Shown: positions 19,201 to 26,804 of the stretch, in pieces
How the letters are laid out: each line of letters begins with the position of its first letter
Numbering within the stretch: position 1 is the first letter of the stretch
The notes under the pieces: generated by a model
The model's database searches: none
The model's input: the letters and a program-made list of their open reading frames with translations, nothing else
Told to the model about the DNA's origin: nothing
Translations under genes and position numbers: made by a program
NCBI GenBank assembly: GCA_020426325.1
Contig: JAGQQG010000064.1
Coordinates: 1-33,435 of the forward strand
From: Planctomycetaceae bacterium
GTDB taxonomy: Bacteria; Planctomycetota; Planctomycetia; Planctomycetales; Planctomycetaceae
Direction: 5' to 3'
DNA: 33,435 nt

Positions 19201-19970
19201 TTCAGCACCTGATACAGAATCCGCATCGACGAGTCGTCAAATGGACCGACGACGAACGTGCTCAACTCGACCAGTGCAAACAGACCCGCTGTGCCGGCGA
19301 GCAGCCAGCGCACGTTTCGCTGACCTTCGGCCGTGTTAAATGCATAGACCGTCGACAGACCCGTCAACGCCAGAAGCGAGACCTGCATCACCTTCCAAAG
19401 CACGTCATAGCTTAGCCAGGTCTCCGATTGCAGGCCGTCCGGGTTCGACCCGCTCTTGATGACGAGCGTGGTCACGAGGCAGCCAAACAGAATCGTCGCC
19501 CAGCCGATTGCCAGCCGCGCGCCTTTGGCCTGCATCTTGAAGCGGACCGCGTGGGCTGCAAACAGATTGAGCATCATCACCGCCCCGATCGTCCAGCCTT
19601 TTGGAAACCAGATGCCCAGCCACGAGGGCAAATCGGGTGGATTTCCCGAGCAGAACGCGGGAGGAACGAAGATCTGAAAATCAATCCAGGTAAACAACTC
19701 ACCAGGATGAATCCATGGGAAAGCCGAGGAAGTCAGCCGTGTGAAGTCGATCCGGAAGTACTCGTTGATCACCGCCCAGATGTCCTTGTCGACCTGGGCC
19801 AGGGTGCCGGCAAGGACAATGAAGATGGACAGTGCAAACAACACGACCGTCAACTTGAGCGAGGCCAGTGGGGTCAGGACCTGACGGGCCGCAGACAGAA
19901 AGGATGTCTCCTCCGTTGTTATTCGTGAGGAAACTGAGTCTGACTGGATGTCCTTCTCAACCGTTGCCAT
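16239..19970 (-). CDS. ccsBA: Fused cytochrome c biogenesis protein ResB-CcsA (CcsBA)
   Basis: A 1243-residue membrane protein that fuses both halves of the System II cytochrome c haem lyase. It moves haem across the membrane and attaches it to CxxCH apocytochromes. Residues 1 to about 620 are ResB/CcsB-like: several N-terminal helices, then a large periplasmic domain ending near WMNNPLRYGGETFYQSSF, then a helix. A region of about 300 residues follows with GRPQPFDSLARNAL (about 655) and helical, charged sequence. CcsA (about 945-1243) has the tryptophan-rich haem-handling motif WGRFWGWDPKEN (about 1138) and conserved histidines in later helices. GAGG eight bases before the ATG supports the start. 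It lies 61 bases downstream of a lipoprotein gene, probably in one operon. Its clients would include the haem-binding PSD1 protein in this window. Confidence 0.93.
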   Translation of the reverse strand: MATVEKDIQSDSVSSRITTEETSFLSAARQVLTPLASLKLTVVLFALSIFIVLAGTLAQVDKDIWAVINEYFRIDFTRLTSSAFPWIHPGELFTWIDFQIFVPPAFCSGNPPDLPSWLGIWFPKGWTIGAVMMLNLFAAHAVRFKMQAKGARLAIGWATILFGCLVTTLVIKSGSNPDGLQSETWLSYDVLWKVMQVSLLALTGLSTVYAFNTAEGQRNVRWLLAGTAGLFALVELSTFVVGPFDDSSMRILYQVLKATLAALILLAGCILVFRKRGGIVLLHGGIGLMMVFDVLVGTAHVESRMLIEEGQTVQYSEDIRTVELAVVDKSDESQDVHTIIPARLLETGATLSDDHLPFDVRVVDYFPNSDLQRLDGERGFLAKNPDFENPVTDGVGKRFAAVEVKPTSGTDTEATVDHPSAYIELLNKSTGESLGTYVASVWMKPPYFFGEDQTIDVDGREYDVSLRFKRLYKPYEVTLVDVQKNDYAGTSSPRDYRSILKIADSERGSTFEYPVWMNNPLRYGGETFYQSSFHPAGSLPSSQSKEATTLQVVSNTGWMVPYVACMIVVVGMLAQFTLTLLRFLSRRLSAFDQMRKVESPDGIKAPTSLKMDKRRWLVPVISVVLTAMFIAMFASPRRPKSGDPDIAAFGELPVIDHGRPQPFDSLARNALIALSDRQTFKHDRMDGKERSKSAVNWLLDVIAKPIEAAEHQVFRIESVEMVDLLGLERRPGSWTYSLAEFQEKWSEMRPQLEAAVEADQSSLTLIQRKQLELQRKVSLYDRLQTGFRDLADLTPPLPSQEDMQANKTEAIQQLMAVKTFMEQANEGIPRLGFPLAVPTHVERSEQSFAEMQEADWVSYPLASIYATMDERLGREMPPAFAHLRDIFAAHAKGDASAFNTAVAEYRDLLESVTIEKLTPPNSAKVVDLKAADFEAYYNGVAPFNLASWIYVVAFVLVAMSWLVWTRPLNNAAFWVIVTTFVLHTLAIIGRIYISGRPPVTNLYSSAVFIGWAGVLFGIGLEMVYRLGVGNVIAAVTGFLTLRIAHGLAMDGDTFGVLEAVLDTQFWLATHVVCVTLGYAATYVSGLLGLVTILRGVLTKSLSSDEEQTLTRMNYGVLCFAIFFSFFGTVLGGLWADDSWGRFWGWDPKENGALIIVLWNALVLHARWGGMVKSRGLAVLTVLGNIVVSWSWFGVNELNVGLHSYGFTEGRLAMLGLFCASQLLVVAVGCLPQGGWRSRGLSTS

Positions 19971-20031
19971 TGCGGCTACCTCGTTTGTGTCTCTGAATTC
20001 GGGCGTCCAAACGTTCAGCAGTCGGAAGCCA

Positions 20032-21141
20032 TCATTTCGGGAACTTCACAGACGTCACGAACGCCTCGAAATTCTCAAGTTCCCGTTCGGCCAGAGTGGG
20101 GTCTCCCATCATTTTGAAGAACCAGCTCTGCCCTCCCATCGGGACGATCACCGCCACGATTGTTTGTTCCTCGCTGACAAGATTGAACAACCGACCCGTA
20201 GTGCCGTCGACATTGAGTTCCTGAGACGTTTCATTGATTGTTTCCTGCGTCACATCTTCGAGACCGATCTGCCCTCGCCAGCGATTGACATTCGAGAGTT
20301 CATCCCCTCCTGCCATCATCGCACTGATATCAAGGGATTTGTCGCCATCTGTCACGGCAAACGAAGCGGCTCGCATCGAGGAGGCCTTGCCGGCCTCCCA
20401 GTTCTCGGGAGTATCAAAAGTCAATGTCGATCCGGATGGTTTCGGGGATGTGACGGCTGTCTCTCCGGCAGGTTTGGAAGATTCGGCAACGGCTGGTGTC
20501 TCGGGCAGAACGACCGCCCCCAACATCCGGGCGTCCTCGACCTCGTCCGTCTTGCCCTTGAGGTCGACCAGCGTCACCTGTTGACCGTTGGCCAACAGTG
20601 CACTCAATTCACCTCGCTCTTTCGCAGCTGCGACCCAGTCCTCGCCTTCCATTGGCCCCAAGCCGAGTTGCCCCCGCCAACGGTCGATGTTCTGGCGCAC
20701 GTATTCGTTCCGGTCGTCGCCGAAGACGGGCAGCTTGATCACGCTGACCTCTAATGGAGGATCGGTCCCATCAACTGTCAGAGTTGCGAATCTCATCGCG
20801 GAGCCTGGCTCTGCAGACCAGCCTTCTGGCAAGGTCCATGTCGGTTCACCAGAGGCAAAGTCCAGCGACTCCATCAGTGATTTGAATTGTGGCTCGACAG
20901 CAGTCACGGCTTCTGACGCCCCTGACATCTTGAAGAACCACGCCTGCGGGTTCCCGGTCTGCGCCGGATCAGCCGACGCGCGGGAAAGGGCGACTGGCGT
21001 GTTCTCTTCCTTCGGGACGGAATATTGTGTGATCGACTCCTGACTCCCGCAGCCTGCCAAGACTACCAAAAGGTTCATCAGTAGAGTCGAGCGATTCAGC
21101 TTCAAGGGAAAACAACAATGTTCGCGGAGCGGGGATCGCAT
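20032..21141 (-). CDS. Lipoprotein with a duplicated domain, function unknown
   Basis: About 369 residues. The N-terminus has a basic stretch and a lipobox (LLVVLAGC, lipidated Cys near residue 31), so it should be membrane-anchored. The rest contains two related units. Both carry a WFFKM segment followed by F-x-x-x-x-x-S-L/V-x-F, and both carry a P-E-G/N-W ... RWRGQ-L/I-GL segment (NIDRWRGQLGLGPM and NVNRWRGQIGLEDV), so a domain has been duplicated in tandem. I do not recognise a characterised family. The start is uncertain: 21141 gives a normal lipoprotein signal, while 21180 and 21078 are alternatives. It directly precedes ccsBA on the same strand, so a link to cytochrome c assembly or a periplasmic redox process is possible. 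Confidence 0.75.
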   Translation of the reverse strand: MRSPLREHCCFPLKLNRSTLLMNLLVVLAGCGSQESITQYSVPKEENTPVALSRASADPAQTGNPQAWFFKMSGASEAVTAVEPQFKSLMESLDFASGEPTWTLPEGWSAEPGSAMRFATLTVDGTDPPLEVSVIKLPVFGDDRNEYVRQNIDRWRGQLGLGPMEGEDWVAAAKERGELSALLANGQQVTLVDLKGKTDEVEDARMLGAVVLPETPAVAESSKPAGETAVTSPKPSGSTLTFDTPENWEAGKASSMRAASFAVTDGDKSLDISAMMAGGDELSNVNRWRGQIGLEDVTQETINETSQELNVDGTTGRLFNLVSEEQTIVAVIVPMGGQSWFFKMMGDPTLAERELENFEAFVTSVKFPK

Positions 21142-21273
21142 CAGAAGCTCTAGGGGTGAGAATCGGAGGAGGGACAGCATCGACCAGCCGCAACCTTATG
21201 TGTCCCAGTCATTTACCGCACATCTGCACAGGCAGGTTGACGACCGGGAGAATTCATTCAGGGGCGACAACTC

Positions 21274-21279
21274 ATTATA
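21274..21279 (-). promoter_or_regulatory. Candidate -10 box for the lipoprotein-ccsBA operon
   Basis: A perfect TATAAT on the minus strand lies about 130 bases upstream of the lipoprotein start. The matching -35 region is poor (TGTACT at 18 bases), so this is tentative. Confidence 0.35.
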
Positions 21280-21496
21280 GGTCTGCCAACCATGAAAAGT
21301 ACACTTCCCCAACGACTCACTTCTGATCCATCCGTGCTTTCCTCGGACACAGACGACGTGGAATCCGGGAAGCGAGATGTGACCGCAGATTGAATCGCTG
21401 AACGTTTGCATTCAAACGTCAATCCTGCACAGGCGGGGGATCCAGGCCAACTTTGAAGATTGCAGCACGTCAGAGGTCACGATGTGTGCTCACTGG

Positions 21497-21516
21497 ATTC
21501 CCGCGTGCGCGGGAAT
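21497..21516. repeat. Palindromic intergenic repeat
   Basis: ATTCCCGCG-TG-CGCGGGAAT is a perfect 9-bp stem, and it is flanked by CTGG and GACGG. This motif type is seen as a dispersed repeat in many bacterial genomes. No second copy is in this window. Confidence 0.6.
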
Positions 21517-21590
21517 GACGGAAAGGAAGCGATTCAGCTGGACGCTCTGTTCCCATTCGTTCCTGCCTGAACATTGCACAGGCTGAGGTT

Positions 21591-21606
21591 TGGCACGCGA
21601 TCTGCA
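21591..21606 (+). promoter_or_regulatory. Candidate sigma-54 (RpoN) promoter
   Basis: TGGCACGCGATCTGCA matches the -24/-12 consensus TGGCACG-N4-TTGCA at all but one base, with exactly ten bases between the invariant GG and GC. It points to the small ORF at 21799 and the thioredoxin-protease gene at 22041. No activator site was identified. Confidence 0.4.
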
Positions 21607-21798
21607 ATTCCTCTTCATCCGGACAATGGTCATTGTCCCCATGAGTCCTCGACTCAAACGAAATCCCCCGCGACCTCAACCTTTCAGGCAGAAAACCGGG
21701 AAATTCCTCGCCAGCAAGGATTCGCCAGCGAGAGACCCATTTGTAACTTTTTCTGCTGACCGGTTGTAAGAACGACAATTGAAGGCAAGGAGGCCTTG

Positions 21799-21882
21799 AT
21801 GCTGAGCCGTGCTCTCCGTCGAATTCTCGACACCCCTCTTTTCGCCGTCCGGCGATCCCTGCACGCGCCTCAGTCTCGCTGA
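21799..21882 (+). CDS. Possible 27-residue basic small protein or leader peptide
   Basis: An ATG follows AAGGAGG (21787-21793) with a five-base spacer, the best ribosome binding site in this part of the window. The frame encodes 27 residues (MLSRALRRILDTPLFAVRRS..., Arg-rich, amphipathic-looking) and stops at 21880-21882. No homologue is recognised. It may be a small protein, or a leader peptide for the gene that starts 158 bases downstream. The quality of the ribosome site is the only strong evidence. Confidence 0.4.
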   Translation: MLSRALRRILDTPLFAVRRSLHAPQSR

Positions 21883-22040
21883 CTCTCTTCCCGATCCCCA
21901 ACCCAATCCCCTTCATCAGGACGCCTGAGTGTCTCAGGACGAGGACACTTGGCACGTCCCACACACTTCCCACGGCAAGGATGCCCACAGACAGGACTGT
22001 CTGGGGATGATCTCCGCTGAACGCTCGAATGGAGTCGACC

Positions 22041-23753
22041 ATGATGACTTCCGCCATCCCCGCAGCCATCCTCTCCATGGCCGCCATCACCGGACAACCA
22101 CGAGGCGAAGTGCTGGACTTCAGTGCCACCTGGTGCGGTCCTTGTCAGCAAATGGCCCCGATCGTTTCCAAGCTGGAACGGCAGGGCTACCCGATTCGCA
22201 AAGTGGACGTCGACACCAACCGGGCCCTCGCTCAAAAGTACGGCATCTCCAGCATCCCGGCCTTTGTACTTGTCGTCGATGGTAAAGAGGTCACTCGGAT
22301 CGTGGGAGCCGTCTCGGAACAACAACTCGTCGGTATGCTCAGTCAGATCCCCAGCGACCCTCCCGTCATGACAGCTCAGAGCGAGACTTCAGGTCCGAGT
22401 CGATCACGACAGTCAGAAACTCCCCGTCGCTCTCGCGAAGAAACCTCCATCCAGCCAGTCATGGCCTTAGCTGAGGATGAACCACATTCCACCACTTCCG
22501 AAGATAATGAGAGACCATCTGCTCGGGGACTCATTGGAAAACTTTTCAATCGCGGTGAAACAAAGGAGGCCTCAGAAACTCCGGAGGTCGTCCGAGGCAA
22601 CATCGACACAGAGCAAACGCAACAACAGAACGTCCTGCCCATCCGCAACCCGGTTGAAGCCAGTGTCCGTCTGCATGTCACCATCAATGGACAGACACAA
22701 GTCGGCTCCGGCACTTCGATCGAGAGTCAGGAGGGACAGACGATTATCACCACCTGTGGCCACTTGTTTGACGGCTGGAACGATCGTTCGAAGATCGAAG
22801 TCGACCTGTTTCTGAACGGCGAGGTCCAGCGGTATGTCGGCCGCATGATCCAGTACGATATCAACGCAGATGTCGGTCTGGTCGCCATCCCCACGGATAC
22901 AATCGTGCCGACAGCTGAAGTCGGTCCAGCAAACGCCCGTCCGCAGGTCGACCAACCGCTGATCACCATCGGCTGCAGCGGTGGAGCGACTCCGACTCAG
23001 GAACGGGTTCAGGTCACGGCCCTCAACTACTTTGAAGGACCGGACAATATCGAATGCACCGGAGTCCCGGTTCAGGGACGATCAGGAGGGGGTCTGTTCA
23101 ATCGACAGGGACAGCTCGTTGGATTGTGTATCGCTGCAGACGCGGAACGTCAACGGGGCGCTTATGCAGGATTGCTGGCCATTCACGACCTGCTCGCTTC
23201 AACAGGCATGTCCGACCTGTATCAGCAGGCCCCCCAGGCGACGCCTGCCGTGGCGGTCGCCCCTGCGACAACTCTCGCTGAGACTGCTGCTCCCGTTACG
23301 AACACTCGTCAACTCACTGCCTTCGACAGTAATCCCCAAGCGACGCCCGACGCGGCACCTCCTCAGACGAACGGCGGATTCGACCCGTTCGCCTCGAACA
23401 CAGCCTCTGAAGCACCTCGTACTGCAGAGGTCATCGTGATCGTGAATCAACCGGATGCCCCCAGCAAAGTCGTGATCATCGATCATCCGAGTGAGAAATT
23501 TCTGAGTTACCTGGATGGACAGATCGCTGCCCGTCAGACCCCCATGCAAACCAAACGGGTGTCGTCGGACAATCCAGCGTCCTTTCGGACCAGCAGCCGA
23601 TTCACGATTCCCGGACAGGATGACCCGTTCGTCGCCAGCATTGCAAACGTCAACGATCGTTCCCGGGATGCGTCCTGGCAGCCAACGTCACTGGCTCGCC
23701 CGTTTCAGCCTCAGCTGTACATCCGCTCGGCAAACACGCGGACTGACAAGTGA
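22041..23753 (+). CDS. Thioredoxin-trypsin fusion protein
   Basis: About 570 residues. Residues 1-20 are weakly hydrophobic and may be a poor signal peptide. Residues of about 22-110 are a thioredoxin domain with the redox motif WCGPC (Cys32, Cys35) and the cis-proline loop GISSIPAF. A low-complexity linker of about 100 residues follows. A trypsin/HtrA-like protease domain (about 205-395) has a full triad: His241 (TTCGHLF), Asp277 (NADVGLV) and Ser348 (GRSGGGLF). The C-terminal 170 residues are proline- and alanine-rich with one possible small domain (AEVIVIVNQPDAPSKVVIID). GGAG six bases before the ATG at 22041 decides the start over an ATG 12 bases upstream. It may couple redox state to proteolysis outside the cytoplasm; this is inference. 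Confidence 0.85.
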   Translation: MMTSAIPAAILSMAAITGQPRGEVLDFSATWCGPCQQMAPIVSKLERQGYPIRKVDVDTNRALAQKYGISSIPAFVLVVDGKEVTRIVGAVSEQQLVGMLSQIPSDPPVMTAQSETSGPSRSRQSETPRRSREETSIQPVMALAEDEPHSTTSEDNERPSARGLIGKLFNRGETKEASETPEVVRGNIDTEQTQQQNVLPIRNPVEASVRLHVTINGQTQVGSGTSIESQEGQTIITTCGHLFDGWNDRSKIEVDLFLNGEVQRYVGRMIQYDINADVGLVAIPTDTIVPTAEVGPANARPQVDQPLITIGCSGGATPTQERVQVTALNYFEGPDNIECTGVPVQGRSGGGLFNRQGQLVGLCIAADAERQRGAYAGLLAIHDLLASTGMSDLYQQAPQATPAVAVAPATTLAETAAPVTNTRQLTAFDSNPQATPDAAPPQTNGGFDPFASNTASEAPRTAEVIVIVNQPDAPSKVVIIDHPSEKFLSYLDGQIAARQTPMQTKRVSSDNPASFRTSSRFTIPGQDDPFVASIANVNDRSRDASWQPTSLARPFQPQLYIRSANTRTDK

Positions 23754-23871
23754 CCAACATGACGGGGTGAGAGGCGACCGACAGGTCCGTTCACGATGAA
23801 CATTGCCCGGCCATGATGGCCCACACACCGTCTACAGCCAACATCCGTTATTGATTGACGATACCTTGTGG

Positions 23872-24729
23872 CTAACCGATCTCCGAGGCGATCTCCGCGA
23901 TGGCAGCCGTGTCGAGCACGAGGTGATTGGACTCGAACAGACCCTTGATTGCCGCTTTGTGGACCTTCATTTTGGTGCCGCCGACGCCGATGGCTCCATA
24001 GCAGGTGATCCCTCCAATCTCTTTCGCCTTGTCGGTAACACCGATGCCTTCCAGACCCACCGGCGGGACGGCGTTGAGATCAATCGCGACCTTCAGCCCC
24101 CAGAGACCCTGCCACTGGCTTTCTGACAGAAATTGCACACCGGATGCTCCGGCTGCAATGAGCAGCTCGACTTCGGTGATTGCTGATGCGAGTGCCTCCC
24201 CCGTGGATCCGACTGGTTCGACAATCGCTTCCTCAACAACAGTGCGAATGGCATCACAAGTTTCGGCAGCACGATCAACCGACCGAGACCCGATCCGCAC
24301 ATGGGCTCCCTTCATGGCGAGGATTTGAGCGGCCCGATGCCCGACCGGTCCGGTCCCCCCCAGCACGAGGGCGGTGACGCCCTTCAGGCTCATGTGACGA
24401 GCAGCTGCCTGCACGGCTGCGGCTGCCGTCGTGTTGGAACCGTTCGAGTCCATCATCACAGAGACGCGCATCGGGCCGAAGAACGTCTTCGTCACTTTCT
24501 CAAGGACTGCTTCACCGGATGCAACATCGCTTCCTCCAACGAAGATGGCGGTGTGTTTCAACTCGTCGGGACCGCGAGTGAAGATGGCACCATGCACCAG
24601 CGATGTGACATTCTCCGGGGTCACGCCTCCGTATGCGAACACCTCGTCTGCCCCTGCATCCACTGCGACGACACGATCGAACGTACTTGGGAGAGGATCG
24701 GTGTCGAATTGAATCAGGATATTCTTCAT
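23872..24729 (-). CDS. mtdB: Methylene-tetrahydromethanopterin dehydrogenase (MtdB/MtdC type)
   Basis: A 285-residue cytoplasmic enzyme that oxidises methylene-H4MPT to methenyl-H4MPT with NAD(P)+, the step after Fae in formaldehyde oxidation. The N-terminus MKNILIQFDTDPLPSTFD and the later MDSNGSNTTAAAAVQAA segment are typical. The Rossmann loop VLGGTGPVGHRAAQ binds the cofactor. I start at 24729; two upstream starts in frame lie in or next to a hairpin and add nothing conserved. The gene is 85 bases downstream of fae on the same strand. Planctomycetes are known to carry both MtdB- and MtdC-type enzymes, and these cannot be separated by eye. Confidence 0.88.
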   Translation of the reverse strand: MKNILIQFDTDPLPSTFDRVVAVDAGADEVFAYGGVTPENVTSLVHGAIFTRGPDELKHTAIFVGGSDVASGEAVLEKVTKTFFGPMRVSVMMDSNGSNTTAAAAVQAAARHMSLKGVTALVLGGTGPVGHRAAQILAMKGAHVRIGSRSVDRAAETCDAIRTVVEEAIVEPVGSTGEALASAITEVELLIAAGASGVQFLSESQWQGLWGLKVAIDLNAVPPVGLEGIGVTDKAKEIGGITCYGAIGVGGTKMKVHKAAIKGLFESNHLVLDTAAIAEIASEIG

Positions 24730-24751
24730 CGGAAGTCTGTCCATGTGAGAA

Positions 24752-24784
24752 AGCACCCCAGCTGCCTGAAGCAGCCGGGGTGCT
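24752..24784 (-). terminator. Strong hairpin between fae and mtdB, probable attenuating terminator
   Basis: Read on the minus strand, AGCACCCC/GGGGTGCT (8 bp) continues through one mismatch into GGCTGC-type pairs (GCTGC/GCAGC, 5 bp) around a 5-base loop, followed by TTTCTC. It lies about 30 bases after the fae stop and just before the mtdB start. The short T-run suggests partial termination. Confidence 0.65.
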
Positions 24785-24814
24785 GGAAATCTTGCAATGA
24801 CGCGCGTCGATCGT

Positions 24815-25312
24815 TTACACGCCAGAGAACGGATGCTTGGCCGAGTCCTTCTTGGAGACGACTTCGTCAGCAGAAGGATCGTCCTTCAAGGCTCGCTGAA
24901 TCGAGAGCTTGGTGGCTTCGTAGTTGTACTCGAAGATCTTCTTATCGTCTTCGGCTTCCCAGTGGATGAAGACACCACACACGATCACCCAGTTATCGCA
25001 CTGATCCTTCGGAATCGTGCCATCCGCAACGCAGTCGGCAACCGCCTTCGCGACCGCGTACTGAGCGGGACCGAACATCTGGACGGCCTGTTTGGCGCCC
25101 TTGATCGTGACCTTGGTGACCATCACCGTTGAAGGCTTCACAGCGAGATTTGGTTCGAGCACGGCCAACAGGTTGCTGTGACCCTGAGTTTGCTGAGCGA
25201 GGGCATTTGCGAACGCCACGCCGGTCGGACCGTCCTTATCACCAATCAGAAGGTCGATGTGTGCGACTTCATTTCCATCGCCGACCAGTGCTTCGCCAAT
25301 ATGCATCGCCAT
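24815..25312 (-). CDS. fae: Formaldehyde-activating enzyme
   Basis: A 165-residue cytoplasmic enzyme that condenses formaldehyde with tetrahydromethanopterin to methylene-H4MPT. The family is highly conserved and the match is obvious: GEALVGDGNEVAHIDLLIG (conserved active-site His18), NLLAVLEPNLAVKPSTVMV, VQMFGPAQYAVAKAVAD, GVFIHWEAEDDKKI and the tail YNYEATKLSIQRAL...HPFSGV. The protein is a few residues shorter at its N-terminus than the methylotroph enzyme. GGGAG seven bases before the ATG supports the start. mtdB follows on the same strand. Confidence 0.96.
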   Translation of the reverse strand: MAMHIGEALVGDGNEVAHIDLLIGDKDGPTGVAFANALAQQTQGHSNLLAVLEPNLAVKPSTVMVTKVTIKGAKQAVQMFGPAQYAVAKAVADCVADGTIPKDQCDNWVIVCGVFIHWEAEDDKKIFEYNYEATKLSIQRALKDDPSADEVVSKKDSAKHPFSGV

Positions 25313-25459
25313 GAGTATGCTCCCTTGTTATTTGTCCTGAACGTTTTCATGATAGAGGCTGGTCGTCAGCCAAGTGGGCCCCAGCTTCGATGACGTCTTC
25401 CGAAGTCGTGTCTTATCAACTCTCTGCCGTGAATTCCACCCTCCGCCCCCGCTGACGAC

Positions 25460-26677
25460 ATGCCTCGCCGAACCACCGCATCGAAACCGCCAGCAAATGC
25501 AGGCAGCGGGGAGGGTGCGCCTGCGGCCGACGTGATCATCGTCGGCGCCTCAGTCCGCTCAGCGGCCTTCTCGACGATTCGAGCGGGACTTCGTCCGCTG
25601 TGTATCGACCAGTTTGGTGATGCCGACCTGCAAGCAGTCGCTCCGGTCGTCAGAGTCGAAGATTATCCCAACGGAATCATCGCAGCCCTTGAAAAATTGC
25701 CCCCACTCCCGGTCATTTACACCGGAGCGATGGAGAATCACCCTTCGGTTCTGCGCGACATCGCCGCCCGTCAGCCCCTGCTGGGGAATGATGCCGACAC
25801 GGTCGAGCGCGTCCGCGACCCGGTTCAGTTACATCGAATCCTGAGCAAATCGCACGTCCTTTGCCTTGATGTGCGTGACGAGCCTCACCCGCCTCCTACG
25901 GACGGACATTGGCTCCTCAAACCAAAGCACGGTTCAGGTGGACGGGGGATTACGGTCTGGAACGAAGAGGCGTCCAACTCGCCGACGCTGCAGGAACCAC
26001 ACTACTTTCAACGAAGAGCTGAAGGCACACCCGTCTCCGCCCTGTTTGTCGGGACGGATGACCCCGGGAGTTTGCGGTATGTCGGCCTGACACAACAGAT
26101 GATCGGCTGCCCTGAGTTGAATGCGGGTCCCTTCACATGGTGCGGTTCAGTTGGACCGATCATTCTTGACCCCGGAGGCGAGATTCTCATTCGACGGACG
26201 GGAGCGGTCCTCGCGCATCGATTCGGACTGCGCGGCCTGTTCGGATGCGACTTTGTGCTTCAGACACCGACACAACCGTTGCTGACGGAAGTCAATCCGC
26301 GATACACGGCTTCTGTCGAAATACTGGAAGTACTCGCCGAGGCCAATCTCATGCTGGATCACTGCGAGGCGACCGGGATGACGCTCCCCGAGCATCGTGA
26401 CCCACGAGTGCTGGTTGCTCCACGCGGAGCGGTGCTCGGGAAAATGGTCCTGTTCGCCGACCGGGATGTCGTCGCACCGGATACCTCCAGCTGGCTGCAA
26501 ATGGGGCCTTACGGTCCGATCCCCGCGTATGCTGACGTCCCCACACAGGGGACCCTTCTTCCAAAAGGAAGTCCAATTTGTACGGTCCTGGCGGCCTCTG
26601 CAGAGACCGATCAGTGCATCGGCTACATGCGCCGGCGACTCGCCGAAGTGTCGACTGTGCTCACCGATCCATCGTAA
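25460..26677 (+). CDS. ATP-grasp enzyme, probably of the H4MPT-linked C1 gene set
   Basis: A 405-residue cytoplasmic protein. The N-terminus starts with a nucleotide-fold segment (ADVIIVGASVRSAAFS, about residues 23-38). The ATP-grasp core has HWLLKPKHGSGGRGITVW (ATP-binding Lys and Gly-rich loop, about 152-169), FGLRGLFGCDFVL and the metal site TEVNPRYTASVEILE (about 275-289). ATP-grasp enzymes join a carboxylate to an amine. An ATP-grasp protein is known among the archaeal-like genes linked to H4MPT in methylotrophs and planctomycetes (orf17 type), and the position beside fae and mtdB fits that identity. No strong ribosome site precedes the ATG, which opens an Ala/Gly-rich tail, so the true start could lie slightly downstream. 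Confidence 0.8.
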   Translation: MPRRTTASKPPANAGSGEGAPAADVIIVGASVRSAAFSTIRAGLRPLCIDQFGDADLQAVAPVVRVEDYPNGIIAALEKLPPLPVIYTGAMENHPSVLRDIAARQPLLGNDADTVERVRDPVQLHRILSKSHVLCLDVRDEPHPPPTDGHWLLKPKHGSGGRGITVWNEEASNSPTLQEPHYFQRRAEGTPVSALFVGTDDPGSLRYVGLTQQMIGCPELNAGPFTWCGSVGPIILDPGGEILIRRTGAVLAHRFGLRGLFGCDFVLQTPTQPLLTEVNPRYTASVEILEVLAEANLMLDHCEATGMTLPEHRDPRVLVAPRGAVLGKMVLFADRDVVAPDTSSWLQMGPYGPIPAYADVPTQGTLLPKGSPICTVLAASAETDQCIGYMRRRLAEVSTVLTDPS

Positions 26678-26733
26678 TCTCCGTGAGAGAACAGCACATT
26701 GGAGAGTGAATGTGCGTTGAATCGATCGACCTG

Positions 26734-26749
26734 CTGTGGAGAACCACAG
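26734..26749. promoter_or_regulatory. Possible operator upstream of the ESX-like genes
   Basis: CTGTGG-AGAA-CCACAG is a perfect 6-bp inverted repeat. A TAATAT box lies 11 bases downstream (26760-26765), about 40 bases before the first gene. No good -35 box is visible, so the site is a guess at a regulator-binding position. Confidence 0.3.
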
Positions 26750-26804
26750 GTGAGCTGCGTAATATGAAAGAGGATGATTTGCACCTCCAGAACGGCAGAT
26801 TCTC

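Larger units (their letters stand above)
21142..22040. other. Long intergenic region with hairpins, a sigma-54-like site and a possible small ORF
   Basis: About 900 bases separate the divergent lipoprotein and thioredoxin-protease genes. Inside are a minus-strand -10 box (21274-21279), a hairpin at 21402-21419 (ACGTTTG-CATT-CAAACGT), a palindrome at 21497-21516, a sigma-54-like site at 21591-21606 and a small ORF with a strong ribosome site at 21799-21882. Longer frames in this stretch look like chance reading frames. Confidence 0.55.
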
